From Microtetraspora sp. NBRC 13810 (GTDB lineage: Bacteria > Actinomycetota > Actinomycetes > Streptosporangiales > Streptosporangiaceae), in contig NZ_BSRQ01000008.1 in the NCBI RefSeq assembly GCF_030268685.1, positions 235,127 to 299,126 on the forward strand: DNA of 64,000 nt. Reading direction: 5' to 3'. How positions within the stretch are numbered: the stretch's first letter is position 1; each line of letters begins with the position of its first letter. A program made the position numbers and the translations under genes. The notes under the pieces are model-generated. The model had not been told where the DNA came from. It made no database searches and was given only the letters and a program-made list of their open reading frames with translations. This document shows positions 19,960 through 28,998 of the stretch, in pieces.

Positions 19960-21151
19960 GGACGTCGGCGAGCCGCTCGACGGCCCACAGCAGGTCCTCC
20001 TCGGAGATCACGATGGGCGGTGCGAGGCGGATGGTGGAGCCGTGGGTGTCCTTGGCCAGGACGCCGTGGCGCATCAGCGCCTCGCACACCTCCCGGCCGG
20101 TGGCCAGGGCCGGGTCGATGTCGATGCCCGCCCACAGGCCGCGCCCGCGCACCTCGACCACGCCGTGGCCGACCAGGGCGCCGAGCCGGTCGTGCAGGAG
20201 CTTGCCGAGCTGCCTGGCCCGGGCCTGGTACTCGCCGGTGTTCAGCAGCCCGACCACGGCGATGCCGACCGCGCAGGCCAGCGGGTTGCCGCCGAAGGTG
20301 GAACCGTGCTGGCCCGGCCTGATCACACCGAGCACGTCGGCGTCGGCGGCCACCGCGGACACCGGCACGACCCCGCCGCCGAGCGCCTTGCCCAGCAGGT
20401 ACATGTCCGGCACCACGCCCTCGTGGTCGCAGGCGAACGTGTCGCCGGTACGGCCGAGCCCGGACTGGATCTCGTCGGCGACGAAGAGCACGTTGTTCGC
20501 CGAGCAGATCTCCCTGACCTCGCGCAGGTAACCGGCCGGCGGCAGCACCACGCCCGCCTCGCCCTGGATGGGCTCGATGAGCACGGCGACCGTGGTCTCG
20601 TCGATCGCCGCCCTGATCGCGTCGGCGGAGCCGTACTCCACCACCCGGAAGCCGGGGGTGTAGGGGCCGAAGCCGGCGCGCGCGTCCGGGTCGGTGGAGA
20701 AGCTGACGATCGTGGTGGTGCGGCCGTGGAAGTTGCCCTCGGCCACGACGATCGTCGCCATCCCGTCGGGGACGCCCTTGACCTCGTAGCCCCACTTGCG
20801 GGCCACCTTGACGGCGGTCTCCACCGCCTCGGCGCCGGTGTTCATGGGCAGGATCATGTCCTTGCCCGTGAGGTCGCCGAGCCCGGCGCAGAAGTCCGCG
20901 AACTGGTCGTGGAAGAACGCCCGGCTGGTCAGGGTGAGCCGGTCGAGCTGCCGCCGGGCCGCCTCGATGATCGTCGGGTTGCCGTGGCCGAAGTTCAGCG
21001 ACGAGTAGCCGGCCAGGCAGTCGAGGTACCGCCTGCCCTCCACGTCGGTGAGCCAGGCGCCCTCGGCATGCTGGACGACCACCGGCAGCGGGTGGTAGTT
21101 GTGCGCGCTCCTGCGCTCGCTCAGCTCGATGAGCTCCGCGGATCTGCTCAT
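19934..21151 (-). CDS. rocD: Ornithine aminotransferase
   Basis: A 405-residue class III PLP enzyme converting ornithine and 2-oxoglutarate to glutamate semialdehyde and glutamate. NTGAEAVETAVKVARKWGYEVKG is the OAT signature, LFVADEIQSGLGRTG gives the PLP aspartate and YLLGKALGGG the Schiff-base lysine. The start overlaps the stop of the upstream DDAH-like gene by four bases, so the pair is an operon. Confidence 0.94.
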   Translation of the reverse strand: MSRSAELIELSERRSAHNYHPLPVVVQHAEGAWLTDVEGRRYLDCLAGYSSLNFGHGNPTIIEAARRQLDRLTLTSRAFFHDQFADFCAGLGDLTGKDMILPMNTGAEAVETAVKVARKWGYEVKGVPDGMATIVVAEGNFHGRTTTIVSFSTDPDARAGFGPYTPGFRVVEYGSADAIRAAIDETTVAVLIEPIQGEAGVVLPPAGYLREVREICSANNVLFVADEIQSGLGRTGDTFACDHEGVVPDMYLLGKALGGGVVPVSAVAADADVLGVIRPGQHGSTFGGNPLACAVGIAVVGLLNTGEYQARARQLGKLLHDRLGALVGHGVVEVRGRGLWAGIDIDPALATGREVCEALMRHGVLAKDTHGSTIRLAPPIVISEEDLLWAVERLADVLSELRGES

Positions 21152-21948
21152 GACCGGATCTCCAGGGTGCAGCACTTGGGGCCGCCGCCGGCCTTGCGCA
21201 GTTCCGACATGTCCACCGGGATCACCTCGTAGCCCCGGCGCTTGAGCTCCAGTTGCAACTCGGCCGCCTCGCTGTTGACGACGACGTTCCTGCCGTCGCT
21301 GACGGCGTTCAGGCCCAGCACGGCGGCGTCGGCCGCGGAGGCGAGGACGGCCTCGGGGAACAGCCGGCGCAGCACCTGCTCGCTGCCCGGGGAGAACGCG
21401 CCCGGGTAGTAGGCCGCGTTGCGCCCGTCGTCCAGCGGGAACAGCGCCGTGTCCAGGTGGTAGAAGCGCGGGTCCACGAGCTGGAGCGTGACGACCGGAC
21501 GGCCGAAGAACTCCTGAGCCTCCTTGTGCGCCGCCACGTCGGTGCGGAAGCCGGTGCCGGCCAGGATGACGTCCGCCATCACCAGGAAGTCGCCCTCGCC
21601 CTCGTTGGTGAAGGACGCCTCCTTCGTCTCGTACCCGTGGCCGGCGAACCAGCGCAGGTAGGCGCCCGCCTCGGGGGCGCGCTCGGGGTAGGTGAACCGG
21701 GCGCCGTAGACCCTGCCGTCCACGACCAGGGCGCCGTTCGCGGCGAAGACCATGTCGGGCAGGCCCTCGACCGGGTCGATGAGGCTGACCGAGTGCCCGA
21801 GCTCCTCGTAGACCGCCTTCAGCCCTTCCCACTGCCGGACCGCGATGTCGCGGTCGGCGCCTGTGCCCGGATCCATCCAGGGGTTGATGGCGTAGTCCAC
21901 CGAAAAGTGGTCGGGTCGACACATCAAGTAGTGCCGGGTCGGCGTCAT
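21148..21948 (-). CDS. ddaH: Dimethylarginine dimethylaminohydrolase-like amidinotransferase-fold enzyme
   Basis: A 266-residue protein of the guanidine-modifying superfamily. Motifs: GLPDMVFAANGALVV (substrate aspartate region), FTNEGEGDFLV, PRFYHLDTALFPL (catalytic His) and GGGPKCCTLE (catalytic Cys). Members hydrolyse methylarginines or arginine to citrulline, releasing the amine. The pairing with rocD points to arginine catabolism; the NOS gene in the same window makes methylarginine turnover worth considering. Substrate cannot be fixed from sequence. Confidence 0.85.
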   Translation of the reverse strand: MTPTRHYLMCRPDHFSVDYAINPWMDPGTGADRDIAVRQWEGLKAVYEELGHSVSLIDPVEGLPDMVFAANGALVVDGRVYGARFTYPERAPEAGAYLRWFAGHGYETKEASFTNEGEGDFLVMADVILAGTGFRTDVAAHKEAQEFFGRPVVTLQLVDPRFYHLDTALFPLDDGRNAAYYPGAFSPGSEQVLRRLFPEAVLASAADAAVLGLNAVSDGRNVVVNSEAAELQLELKRRGYEVIPVDMSELRKAGGGPKCCTLEIRS

Positions 21949-22072
21949 GTACCACTCCGTCGCATATGAAGATCGCCGGGCCTGTTCCCGGGAGACGGAT
22001 TCAGCGTAAGAAACGGTGTTTGCGCAGGCCAAGTGGCGCGGATTGCGCGTATGCGGAGATTCGTTGCGTTGT

Positions 22073-22522
22073 TCAGGCCACCGGCGGCGATCCGTTGACG
22101 AGCCGGGAGAGCACCACCGCGCTCTTCGTCCGGACCACGAACGGCTCGGCGGCCAGCCGCTCGATGACCTGCTCCACGTGGTGCATGTCCTTGGCCCTGA
22201 TGTGCAGCAGTGCGTCCGCCTCACCGGTCACCGTGCAGGCCGAGATCACCTCGGGATGCCGGGTGACGGCCACCCCGATCTCGGCGGGCGAGGTCTTCCC
22301 CTGGCAGAACAGCTCGACGTACGCCTCGGTGGTCCAGCCGAGCGCACGGGGATCCACCCGGGCCGAGAACCCGGTGATGGCCCCCGAGCCGAGGAGCCGG
22401 TCCACCCGGCGTTTGACGGCCGAAGCCGAAAGGCCCACCTGCTGCCCGATCTCGGCGTAGGTGGCGCGGGCGTCCTCGATGAGGGCCCCGATGATGACAC
22501 GGTCCAGCCGATCCAACTCCAC
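22073..22522 (-). CDS. Lrp/AsnC family regulator, probable controller of ddaH-rocD
   Basis: A 149-residue regulator. The N-terminal winged helix is LDRLDRVIIGALIEDARATYAEIGQQVGLSASAVKRRVDRLLGSGAI, followed by a RAM ligand domain (TEAYVELFCQGKTSPAEIGVAVTRHPEVISACTVTGEADALLHIRAKD). It starts with GTG at 22522 behind CAAGG. It lies on the same strand, 124 bp before ddaH. By position it probably controls the arginine/ornithine genes in response to an amino acid. Confidence 0.9.
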   Translation of the reverse strand: MELDRLDRVIIGALIEDARATYAEIGQQVGLSASAVKRRVDRLLGSGAITGFSARVDPRALGWTTEAYVELFCQGKTSPAEIGVAVTRHPEVISACTVTGEADALLHIRAKDMHHVEQVIERLAAEPFVVRTKSAVVLSRLVNGSPPVA

Positions 22523-22543
22523 CTTGCCTGTATTAGCCGAAAA

Positions 22544-22570
22544 GGGGGCCGCGTGGAAACGCGACCCCCC
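22544..22570 (-). terminator. Intrinsic terminator after the DUF5941 gene
   Basis: On the minus strand a stem of GGGGG and GCGT pairs (with a 2x2 internal loop) is followed by TTTT, fifteen bases after the stop at 22585. A U-tract like this is rare in this window. Confidence 0.7.
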
Positions 22571-22584
22571 GGCGACGATCCGGG

Positions 22585-23298
22585 TCAGGGCGTGTCCGCC
22601 TCGCCGGTCGCCTGCTCCTGGGCCTCCTCGGGCGACTGCTCCAGGTCGTCGGACGCCTCGGTGAGCGCGCTCGCCCTGTCCAGGCGCACCCAGCTCGTCA
22701 CGCTCTCCACCGCGAACAGCACACCCAGGTACAGCGTGAGCGCGGCGACCACCCAGGTGGCCAGGCCGAGCGCCGCGCCGGCGCCGATGAGCAGCAGGCG
22801 CAGCTCCCAGCCGAGGCCGGCCATGAACACCCAGCTCGGCGGCCAGATCTTCTGCCTGGTCCGGTAGACCGTGTCGTAGGTGTGGTAGCCCACCACGTAG
22901 AGCAGCACGAACGTCAGCCACTTGGGCACGTCGTCGGTGGCGCACACCAGCAGGACGACGAGGAACTCGGTGCCCCTGATCAGCGGCGGCACCAGCCAGT
23001 CGAACCGGCCGAGATGGTCGCGGGCCGCGGTCGGGATCACCAGGACCATCATCACCAGCACCGGGGCGAGCGCGATCGGCCCCGGGCCGAGCACGCCGGC
23101 GACGCCGATGCCGGCGATCGCCGCGAGGGCCAGCAGGGTGGCCGGGACGGCGGGCAGCCCGGGGCCCATCCGGCCGCGCAGCGCGGCGACCAGCGGGCCG
23201 TCGTCGCGATAGGCGAGCAGGCGCGCGGTCTGTACGCGGCGGCGCTCCTCGTCCGGGTCGAGGACGGGCTCTGCGGTGGTCTGCGGGTGGGTGATCAT
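22585..23298 (-). CDS. DUF5941-type membrane protein
   Basis: A 237-residue membrane protein with about six hydrophobic segments between residues 45 and 205 and an acidic C-terminal tail (ASDDLEQSPEEAQEQATGEAD). It begins MITHPQTTAEPVLDPDEERRRVQTARLLAYRDDGPLVAALRG, typical of DUF5941. In Streptomyces-type genomes this domain is often fused to a CDP-alcohol phosphotransferase; here it is separate and overlaps the upstream phosphotransferase gene by four bases. It may be part of the same membrane enzyme. Confidence 0.75.
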   Translation of the reverse strand: MITHPQTTAEPVLDPDEERRRVQTARLLAYRDDGPLVAALRGRMGPGLPAVPATLLALAAIAGIGVAGVLGPGPIALAPVLVMMVLVIPTAARDHLGRFDWLVPPLIRGTEFLVVLLVCATDDVPKWLTFVLLYVVGYHTYDTVYRTRQKIWPPSWVFMAGLGWELRLLLIGAGAALGLATWVVAALTLYLGVLFAVESVTSWVRLDRASALTEASDDLEQSPEEAQEQATGEADTP

Positions 23299-24860
23299 GC
23301 GAGCGACCTCATGAGACGTCCGGTCAGGGTGTAGGCGAAGGCGATCGAGCCCCAGATGACGAGCGTGAGGAAGGTCACGCGCGGCTCGAAGAAGGCCGAC
23401 GTGATCGCGATGGCGGCGAAACGCTCGCCGATCGGGAACACGATCATCTTGCGGGCCCAGTGCACGAGGCGGATCCGGCCCAGCTTGCTCCACATCTTGA
23501 GCAGGCCGCGGACCCCGGTCCTGCGGGCCACCCGGCGCTGCTCCAGCGCCGAGCGCAGCTCGGTGTCCGGGCTGATGGTGAGGGACAGCGTGGGCAGCGG
23601 GGAGGGCGGCTTGCGCCGGTTGGCCGCGCCGAAGGAGAAGTCGAGCAGGTGCCGCACCGACTGCACGGCCAGCGCGATGAGCGCCAGCGTCCAGACGTCG
23701 CCCTGGCCGGCCACCGCCGCGCCGACGGCGAGACCGAAGAAGACGACATACTCCTTGAACCGGTCGAAGGTGGCGTCCAGCCAGGCGCCGAGCACGCCGA
23801 ACTTGCGCGCGTACCGCGCCACCTGGCCGTCCACGCAGTCGAACACGAAGGCGAAGTAGATCAGCACGGCGCCGGCGACCGCGCCGGTCCGGGTGCCGGT
23901 GGCGAAGCAGGCGGCGGCGGCCACGCCCAGGAAGATCGAGATCAGCGTGACCTGGTTGGGCGTCAGCCCGCGCCGGGCGGCCCAGCGGGCGATGAACCGG
24001 GAGTAGGTGCTGACGAAGTACGTGGTGAAGAAGCCGTCGGCGCCCTTGACCGCGTTGTTGAGCCTGGCCCGGTCCTCGTTGAACTCCGCCATCGCCACCT
24101 GGGCCTCGTCGGCCTCCTCCTGGGTGCGGATCCGGCGGTAGAACAGGTCGCGCCGGCCGCGGATGCCGACCGAGACGCCCCGGCGCACCAGGCACAGGAC
24201 GAGGAGTTGGACGAGGTCGTCCTCCGGGCCGAGCAGGTGGGCCATGCCGGCCAGCTCGCGGGCCGCCTCGGCCAGCGTCGGCGCGTGCTTGTGGTGCAGG
24301 TGCAGCGGGCCGAGCAGGACGGCGTTGGGGCGGGTGATCGCGTGGAAGGCCGACCCGACCGAGACGACGCGCGACTTGCCGACGCGCGCCCGGACCGGCA
24401 GGCCCTCGAAGACGTGGTCGCCGATCTCCGGCTGTGCCTCGCCGATCGGCACGTGATCCTCTTCGGCGCTCCGCTCGGCGCTCTCGTCCTGGAGCTTGGG
24501 CTCCTTGGCGACGAGGGCCAGCGCTCCGCGCTTCGACTTGGTGATCTGGTAGATCAGCTCGTCGTGGACGAGGGAGTCGGCCGGGAGGATGAGGAGGCTC
24601 TCCGTGGTGCCCTCGATCGCGTCGGCCAGGGCGTTCAGGTCGCCGGCGAGGTCGGCGGTCTCGACGAGTGTGCCGGGATATCCGCGGTAGTCGGGCGCGT
24701 CCTCGGCGCGGGCGATCGTCGTCGGCCGCGGATCGAGCGAGGCGAGCTGGCCGTGCAGCCGGCCGGTGACCGTGGGAGAACCGGGAAGAGCCGCCAGCAG
24801 CGGACGGCCGGAGGGGGAGTTCGGGCCGGGGGATGCCCCCAGCAGGACCACGCGGGTCAT
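23295..24860 (-). CDS. CDP-alcohol phosphatidyltransferase with N-terminal nucleotidyltransferase-like domain
   Basis: A 521-residue protein. The C-terminal membrane half has the full CDP-alcohol motif around residues 339-366: DCVDGQVAR, then G, D and D at the required spacing. The N-terminal 230 residues resemble the cytidylyltransferase half of bifunctional inositol-phosphate enzymes, but the expected Gly-rich GxGTRL loop is replaced by LLGASPGPNSPSGRP, so nucleotide transfer is doubtful. It would make a phospholipid or polyol-phosphodiester head group. It diverges from recO. Confidence 0.85.
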   Translation of the reverse strand: MTRVVLLGASPGPNSPSGRPLLAALPGSPTVTGRLHGQLASLDPRPTTIARAEDAPDYRGYPGTLVETADLAGDLNALADAIEGTTESLLILPADSLVHDELIYQITKSKRGALALVAKEPKLQDESAERSAEEDHVPIGEAQPEIGDHVFEGLPVRARVGKSRVVSVGSAFHAITRPNAVLLGPLHLHHKHAPTLAEAARELAGMAHLLGPEDDLVQLLVLCLVRRGVSVGIRGRRDLFYRRIRTQEEADEAQVAMAEFNEDRARLNNAVKGADGFFTTYFVSTYSRFIARWAARRGLTPNQVTLISIFLGVAAAACFATGTRTGAVAGAVLIYFAFVFDCVDGQVARYARKFGVLGAWLDATFDRFKEYVVFFGLAVGAAVAGQGDVWTLALIALAVQSVRHLLDFSFGAANRRKPPSPLPTLSLTISPDTELRSALEQRRVARRTGVRGLLKMWSKLGRIRLVHWARKMIVFPIGERFAAIAITSAFFEPRVTFLTLVIWGSIAFAYTLTGRLMRSLA

Positions 24861-25016
24861 GACAGCCTTTCAGGCAATGCGGCGGTATATCACTTAGGTC
24901 TGGAGGAGGTCGCCAGGGGCCAAAGTCTAGTGACCTTATGGTCAAGAGAATCCACTCGCACTTCACCTGTGATTCATCCGCGATCCGCTACTTCGGGCCG
25001 CTTCTAGACTGGACGG

Positions 25017-25745
25017 GTGAGTCTCTACCGCGATGAGGGTGTCGTCCTGCGCACACAGAAGCTCGGGGAGGCCGATCGCATCGTGACCATCCTCACCAAG
25101 CGCACCGGCAAGGTGCGGGGGGTCGCGAAGGGGGTCCGCCGCACGACCTCGCGGTTCGGGGCCAGGCTGGAGCCGTTCACCCACGTCGACCTGCAACTGC
25201 ACACCGGGCGCACGCTCGATGTGATCACCCAGGCCGAGACGCTCCGGCCGTACGGCGAGGGGCTCGCGGCCGACTATCCGCGCTACACCGCGGGCAGCGC
25301 GATGCTGGAGACCGCCGACCGGCTGACCATGGGCGAGAAGGAGCCCGCGCTGCGGCAGTTCCTGCTGCTGATCGGCGGGCTGCGCACCCTGGTCGAGCAG
25401 GAGCACGAGGCGCGGCTCGTCCTCGACGCCTACTTCCTGCGCTCCCTGGCCGTGGCGGGTTACGCCCCGGCCCTGGAGAGCTGCGCCCGCTGCTCGGCCC
25501 CGGCGGTGCGGGCGTTCGCCATCGTGGCCGGCGGGATGGTCTGCGGGACCTGCCGCCCGGCCGGCGCCGCCGTGCCCTCCGCCGAGACCATCGTGCTCAT
25601 GACCGCGCTGCTGCGCGGCGACTGGCCGACGGCGGACGCCTCGGAGGCCCGGTACCGGACGGAGTGCAGCGGCCTGGTGGCGGCATATCTGCAATGGCAC
25701 CTCGAACACGGAATACGCTCTCTCAGGCATGTCGAACGTGTCTGA
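25017..25745 (+). CDS. recO: DNA repair protein RecO
   Basis: A 242-residue recombination mediator loading RecA onto SSB-coated DNA with RecR. The N-terminal OB fold is [41 protein letters not shown], and a zinc site is formed by CARC and CGTC (residues about 155-180). GTG start lies seven bases after TAGACT, which could be a -10 box of a nearly leaderless transcript. It overlaps the longest possible uppS frame. Confidence 0.96.
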   Translation: MSLYRDEGVVLRTQKLGEADRIVTILTKRTGKVRGVAKGVRRTTSRFGARLEPFTHVDLQLHTGRTLDVITQAETLRPYGEGLAADYPRYTAGSAMLETADRLTMGEKEPALRQFLLLIGGLRTLVEQEHEARLVLDAYFLRSLAVAGYAPALESCARCSAPAVRAFAIVAGGMVCGTCRPAGAAVPSAETIVLMTALLRGDWPTADASEARYRTECSGLVAAYLQWHLEHGIRSLRHVERV

Positions 25746-25767
25746 CCGTTTGCGAAGGAGCCGAGAG

Positions 25768-26544
25768 GTGAACGTCCGCCAACCCGCCCCCCACCCGTCC
25801 GGGGCCACCCCGCCCCCGATCCCGGCCGACCTCGTGCCCAGGCACGTGGCTATCGTGATGGACGGCAACGGCCGGTGGGCCAAGTCCCGCAACCTGCCCA
25901 GGACCGAGGGCCACAAGGCCGGTGAGGCCTCGCTTTTCGACGTCATCGGAGGTGCGATCGAGCTGGGCATCCCCTACCTGTCGGCCTACGCGTTCTCCAC
26001 CGAGAACTGGAAGCGCTCGCCCGACGAGGTGCGCTTCCTCATGGGCTTCAACCGCGAGGTGATCCGCCGCCGCCGCGACGAGCTCAACGCGATGGGCGTG
26101 CGGGTCCGCTGGGCCGGCCGTCCGGGCAGGCTGTGGAAGAGCGTGATCAAGGAGCTGCAGGACGCCGAGGAGATGACCCGCGACAACCGCGTCCTCACCC
26201 TGCAGTTCTGTGTCAACTACGGCGGGCGCGCCGAGATCATCGACGCGGCCGTGCGGCTGGCGGAGGAGATCGCGGCCGGGCGCGTCAAGCCGGACAAGGT
26301 GAGCGAGAAGGTGTTCCGCCGCTATCTCGACGAGCCGGACATCCCGGATGTCGACCTGTTCCTGCGGTCCTCCGGCGAGCAGCGCACCTCCAACTTCATG
26401 CTGTGGCAGGCGGCCTACGCGGAGATGGTCTTCCTCAACCGGCTGTGGCCCGACTTCGACCGCCGTGACCTGTGGGAGGCGTGCGAGATCTTCGCCAAGC
26501 GCGACCGCAGGTACGGCGGCGCGGTGCCGAACGAGGTCCACTGA
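25768..26544 (+). CDS. uppS: Isoprenyl (di-trans,poly-cis) diphosphate synthase
   Basis: About 258 residues. Signatures [16 protein letters not shown] (catalytic Asp), [21 protein letters not shown] and the C-terminal [27 protein letters not shown] define the cis-prenyltransferase that makes undecaprenyl-type carriers for cell-wall assembly. GTG at 25768 is preferred because GAAGGAG lies seven bases upstream. An ATG at 25729 would overlap recO and add 13 residues but has no ribosome site. Confidence 0.95.
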   Translation: MNVRQPAPHPSGATPPPIPADLVPRHVAIVMDGNGRWAKSRNLPRTEGHKAGEASLFDVIGGAIELGIPYLSAYAFSTENWKRSPDEVRFLMGFNREVIRRRRDELNAMGVRVRWAGRPGRLWKSVIKELQDAEEMTRDNRVLTLQFCVNYGGRAEIIDAAVRLAEEIAAGRVKPDKVSEKVFRRYLDEPDIPDVDLFLRSSGEQRTSNFMLWQAAYAEMVFLNRLWPDFDRRDLWEACEIFAKRDRRYGGAVPNEVH

Positions 26545-26555
26545 CCCCCGGCGGG

Positions 26556-26969
26556 TCAGTGGATCGTCCTCGTCGCGAACTCGAAGATCTCCAGGCCCAT
26601 GAGCAGGACCAGCGCCGTCGCGAGCGCCGCGTAGACCGGGAAGAAGACGCCGTGCCGCCGGGCGTCCCGCGTGGCCCTCGCGGTGCCCTGCTCCAGCGGG
26701 AACCGGGCGGCGGTCACCGGCAGGGACAGCAACTCGGCGTGTCGTCGCAGGTAGCCGGAGGGGAAGGACTTCACGCCGATGTCGCCGCACCGGGGGCAGA
26801 GCACCCCGGACCACGGCGGCTGGACCGGCACGCCGGACCGGTACCACATGGTCACGTCGTTGCCGTGCCCGTCGGAGCGCCGATGGACCTCGTAGTCGTC
26901 CTCCCACACGAACCAGCAGTGCTGACAGCCAAAGGGCCACTTCTCTTGAGTGCTGAACCCTTCGCGCAC
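26556..26969 (-). CDS. Zinc-ribbon protein with C-terminal membrane helix
   Basis: A 137-residue protein with CQHC near residue 15 and CPRC near 58, likely one zinc ribbon, and a hydrophobic segment near residues 110-130 (FFPVYAALATALVLLMGLEIF). GTG start behind GGGGGTG. Function unknown. It converges with uppS and is monocistronic. Confidence 0.75.
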   Translation of the reverse strand: MREGFSTQEKWPFGCQHCWFVWEDDYEVHRRSDGHGNDVTMWYRSGVPVQPPWSGVLCPRCGDIGVKSFPSGYLRRHAELLSLPVTAARFPLEQGTARATRDARRHGVFFPVYAALATALVLLMGLEIFEFATRTIH

Positions 26970-27079
26970 GGGATCACCCCCTGCGATGAATGCGTTCCCT
27001 CAGTCTCCGCCCGTAATTCCCCAGATCACAAGGCTAAAAGGCGCAAAAAGGTAGATATACGGCACAGGGCGGGAAAAGC

Positions 27080-27628
27080 TCAGGCGCGCCTGCGGGCCCG
27101 GTAGGCGGCCACGTGCATACGGTTCCCGCAGGTACGGCTGTCGCAGTAGACCCGCGACCGGTTGCGCGACTCGTCCACGAAGACCCGGTCGCAGTGCGGG
27201 GCCGTACAGGTGCGCAGCCGCTCCCAGCCGCCCTCCACCAGCAGGTGGGCCAGCGCGATCCCGCCGTCCGCGGCGAAGTGGTCGGCGACCGACGCGCCGG
27301 GGGCGAAGTAGTGCACATGCAGCGGATGGCCGTCGTGCTCGGCCAGCCGGGGCGTCATCCGGGTCTCGCCGAGCAGCCTGTTGAGCCGGCTCACGGCGGT
27401 CGCCAGGTCGGGGGCGGCGAACACGAGGTGGAAGGACTCGCGCAGGGCGTGCATCTGGGCGAGGTCCTCGGCGGTGAGCGTCCCGATCCCGCTCACCTGG
27501 CATTCCCGGACGAACTCCGTGAGCTGCTCCAGATCAGCCAGTCCTTCTTCCCCGCCCGCGGCCGGGGAGGTGTTGATGAGGTTCACCAGGGTGCTGAGCG
27601 AGTACAGCATGTCATGACTGAATGGCAT
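27080..27628 (-). CDS. CGNR zinc-finger (ABATE-type) regulator
   Basis: A 182-residue protein. The N-terminal region (LVNLINTSPAAGGEEGLADLEQLTEFV) fits the ABATE stress-associated domain, and the C-terminal finger has C..HCDRVFVDESRNRSRVYC then CGNR. Such proteins are presumed transcriptional regulators. ATG at 27628 has AGGAG five bases upstream. It follows the zur terminator, so it is probably its own unit. Confidence 0.88.
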   Translation of the reverse strand: MPFSHDMLYSLSTLVNLINTSPAAGGEEGLADLEQLTEFVRECQVSGIGTLTAEDLAQMHALRESFHLVFAAPDLATAVSRLNRLLGETRMTPRLAEHDGHPLHVHYFAPGASVADHFAADGGIALAHLLVEGGWERLRTCTAPHCDRVFVDESRNRSRVYCDSRTCGNRMHVAAYRARRRA

Positions 27629-27680
27629 GTTGACTCCTGTCGGGACCGGTTCCAGTGTCGTGAAGCGTATATCCGCCGGA

Positions 27681-27707
27681 CACCGTACGGGGTCATCCCG
27701 CACGGTG
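27681..27707 (-). terminator. Hairpin terminator after zur
   Basis: CACCGT and CGGG pair with CCCG and ACGGTG around single-base bulges and a five-base loop, 29 bases after the zur stop. It closes the znuACB-zur unit. Confidence 0.65.
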
Positions 27708-27735
27708 TGGGCGCAGCTTCCGCCGGAGAAACCGG

Positions 27736-28125
27736 TCAGCCGGCGCGCAACGCGGCCACGCAGGACGAGCAGGTGCCGAAGACCTCGACGGTGTGCGTGA
27801 TGTCGCTGAAGCCGTTTTCCCTGCCGATGGTCTCCGCCCAGCGCTCGACCGCGGGACCGGCCACCTCGACGGTCCGCCCGCAGCGGCGGCAGACCAGGTG
27901 ATGGTGGTGGTCGCCGCTGGCGCACGCCCGGTAGACGGCCTCCCCGTCGTCGGTGCGGAGCACGTCGACCTTGCCGTTGTCGGCGAGCGCCTGAAGGGCA
28001 CGGTAGACCGTGGTCAGGCCGATCTTGGCGCCGTCTGACCGCATCTCGGCGTAAATGTCCTGCGCACTGCGGAAACCATCGCTGTGGCGGAGGATGTCGT
28101 GTACGGCATCTCTGCGGTTGCTCAT
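27736..28125 (-). CDS. zur: Zinc uptake regulator Zur (FUR family)
   Basis: A 129-residue FUR-family repressor. Helix-turn-helix SAQDIYAEMRSDGAKIGLTTVYRALQALADNGKV precedes the metal motifs HHHHLVCRRCGRTVEV and the C-terminal CSSC structural zinc pair. Its place as last gene of a znuACB-zur unit fits Zur rather than Fur or Nur. The start overlaps the znuB stop as ATGA. Confidence 0.93.
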   Translation of the reverse strand: MSNRRDAVHDILRHSDGFRSAQDIYAEMRSDGAKIGLTTVYRALQALADNGKVDVLRTDDGEAVYRACASGDHHHHLVCRRCGRTVEVAGPAVERWAETIGRENGFSDITHTVEVFGTCSSCVAALRAG

Positions 28126-28961
28126 CGAGTGGACTCCCGGTTTCGGCTTCGCCGTATGAATGTACCGAGACCGAGGGCCACCGCGAACCCCGCGAGAGCG
28201 AGCAGGACGATCGCCGCCCCGGGCGCGACGTCCACGTACATGGTGTAGCCGAGGCCGCCGACCGTCGCGACCACTCCGAAGATCATCGCGATCCCGAGCG
28301 TGGCGCGGAACCCCCGGGTCAGCTGCTGGCTCGCCGCGACCGGCACCACCATGAGCGCGCTGACCAGGAGCAGGCCCACCACCCGCATCGCGACCACGAC
28401 CGTCAGCGCCGCGGTGACCGCGATCAGCATGCTCAGGAAGCGCACCGGCAGGCCGCTCGCCCTGGCCACCTCCTCGTCCTGGCACAGCACGAACAGCTCC
28501 CGGCCGAAGACGAGCACCACCGTGAGCACCGCCACGGTCAGCCCGCCGATGACCCACAGGTCCTGCGGGGTGACGCTGCTGATCGAGCCGAACAGGTAGG
28601 ACATCAGCGTGGCGTTGCTGCCACCGGCCGACAGCCCGATGAGCAGCACGCCGCCCGCGATGCCGCCGTAGAACAGCAGGGCGAGCGCCACGTCGCCACC
28701 GGTCCTGCCACGGGCGCGGACCAGCTCGATGGCCACCGCGCCGAGCGCCGCGACCACGATCGCGGTGAGCACCGGCTCGGTGTTGGTGAGGAAGCCGAGC
28801 GCCACGCCGGTGAGCGCGATGTGCCCGATGCCGTCGCCGAGCAGGGACAGCCGCCGCTGCACGATGAAGGTGCCGACCGCGGGGGCGGTCAGCCCGACCA
28901 GCAGCGCGGCGATCAGCGCCCGCTGGATGATCGAGGACTGCAGGAGATCGAACACGGTCAC
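28122..28961 (-). CDS. znuB: Zinc ABC transporter permease
   Basis: A 279-residue ABC-3 permease with about eight membrane segments. FIVQRRLSLLGDGIGHIALTGVALGF is the conserved first cytoplasmic motif, and ALLFYGGIAGGVLLI and MRVVGLLLVSALMVVPVAASQQLTRGFR are typical of ZnuB/MntB permeases. It lies 37 bp after the ATPase gene. Confidence 0.93.
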   Translation of the reverse strand: MTVFDLLQSSIIQRALIAALLVGLTAPAVGTFIVQRRLSLLGDGIGHIALTGVALGFLTNTEPVLTAIVVAALGAVAIELVRARGRTGGDVALALLFYGGIAGGVLLIGLSAGGSNATLMSYLFGSISSVTPQDLWVIGGLTVAVLTVVLVFGRELFVLCQDEEVARASGLPVRFLSMLIAVTAALTVVVAMRVVGLLLVSALMVVPVAASQQLTRGFRATLGIAMIFGVVATVGGLGYTMYVDVAPGAAIVLLALAGFAVALGLGTFIRRSRNRESTR

Positions 28962-28998
28962 GTCCTGGACGGGTGGGTCTCGGGGAAGGGGGCCGCGC

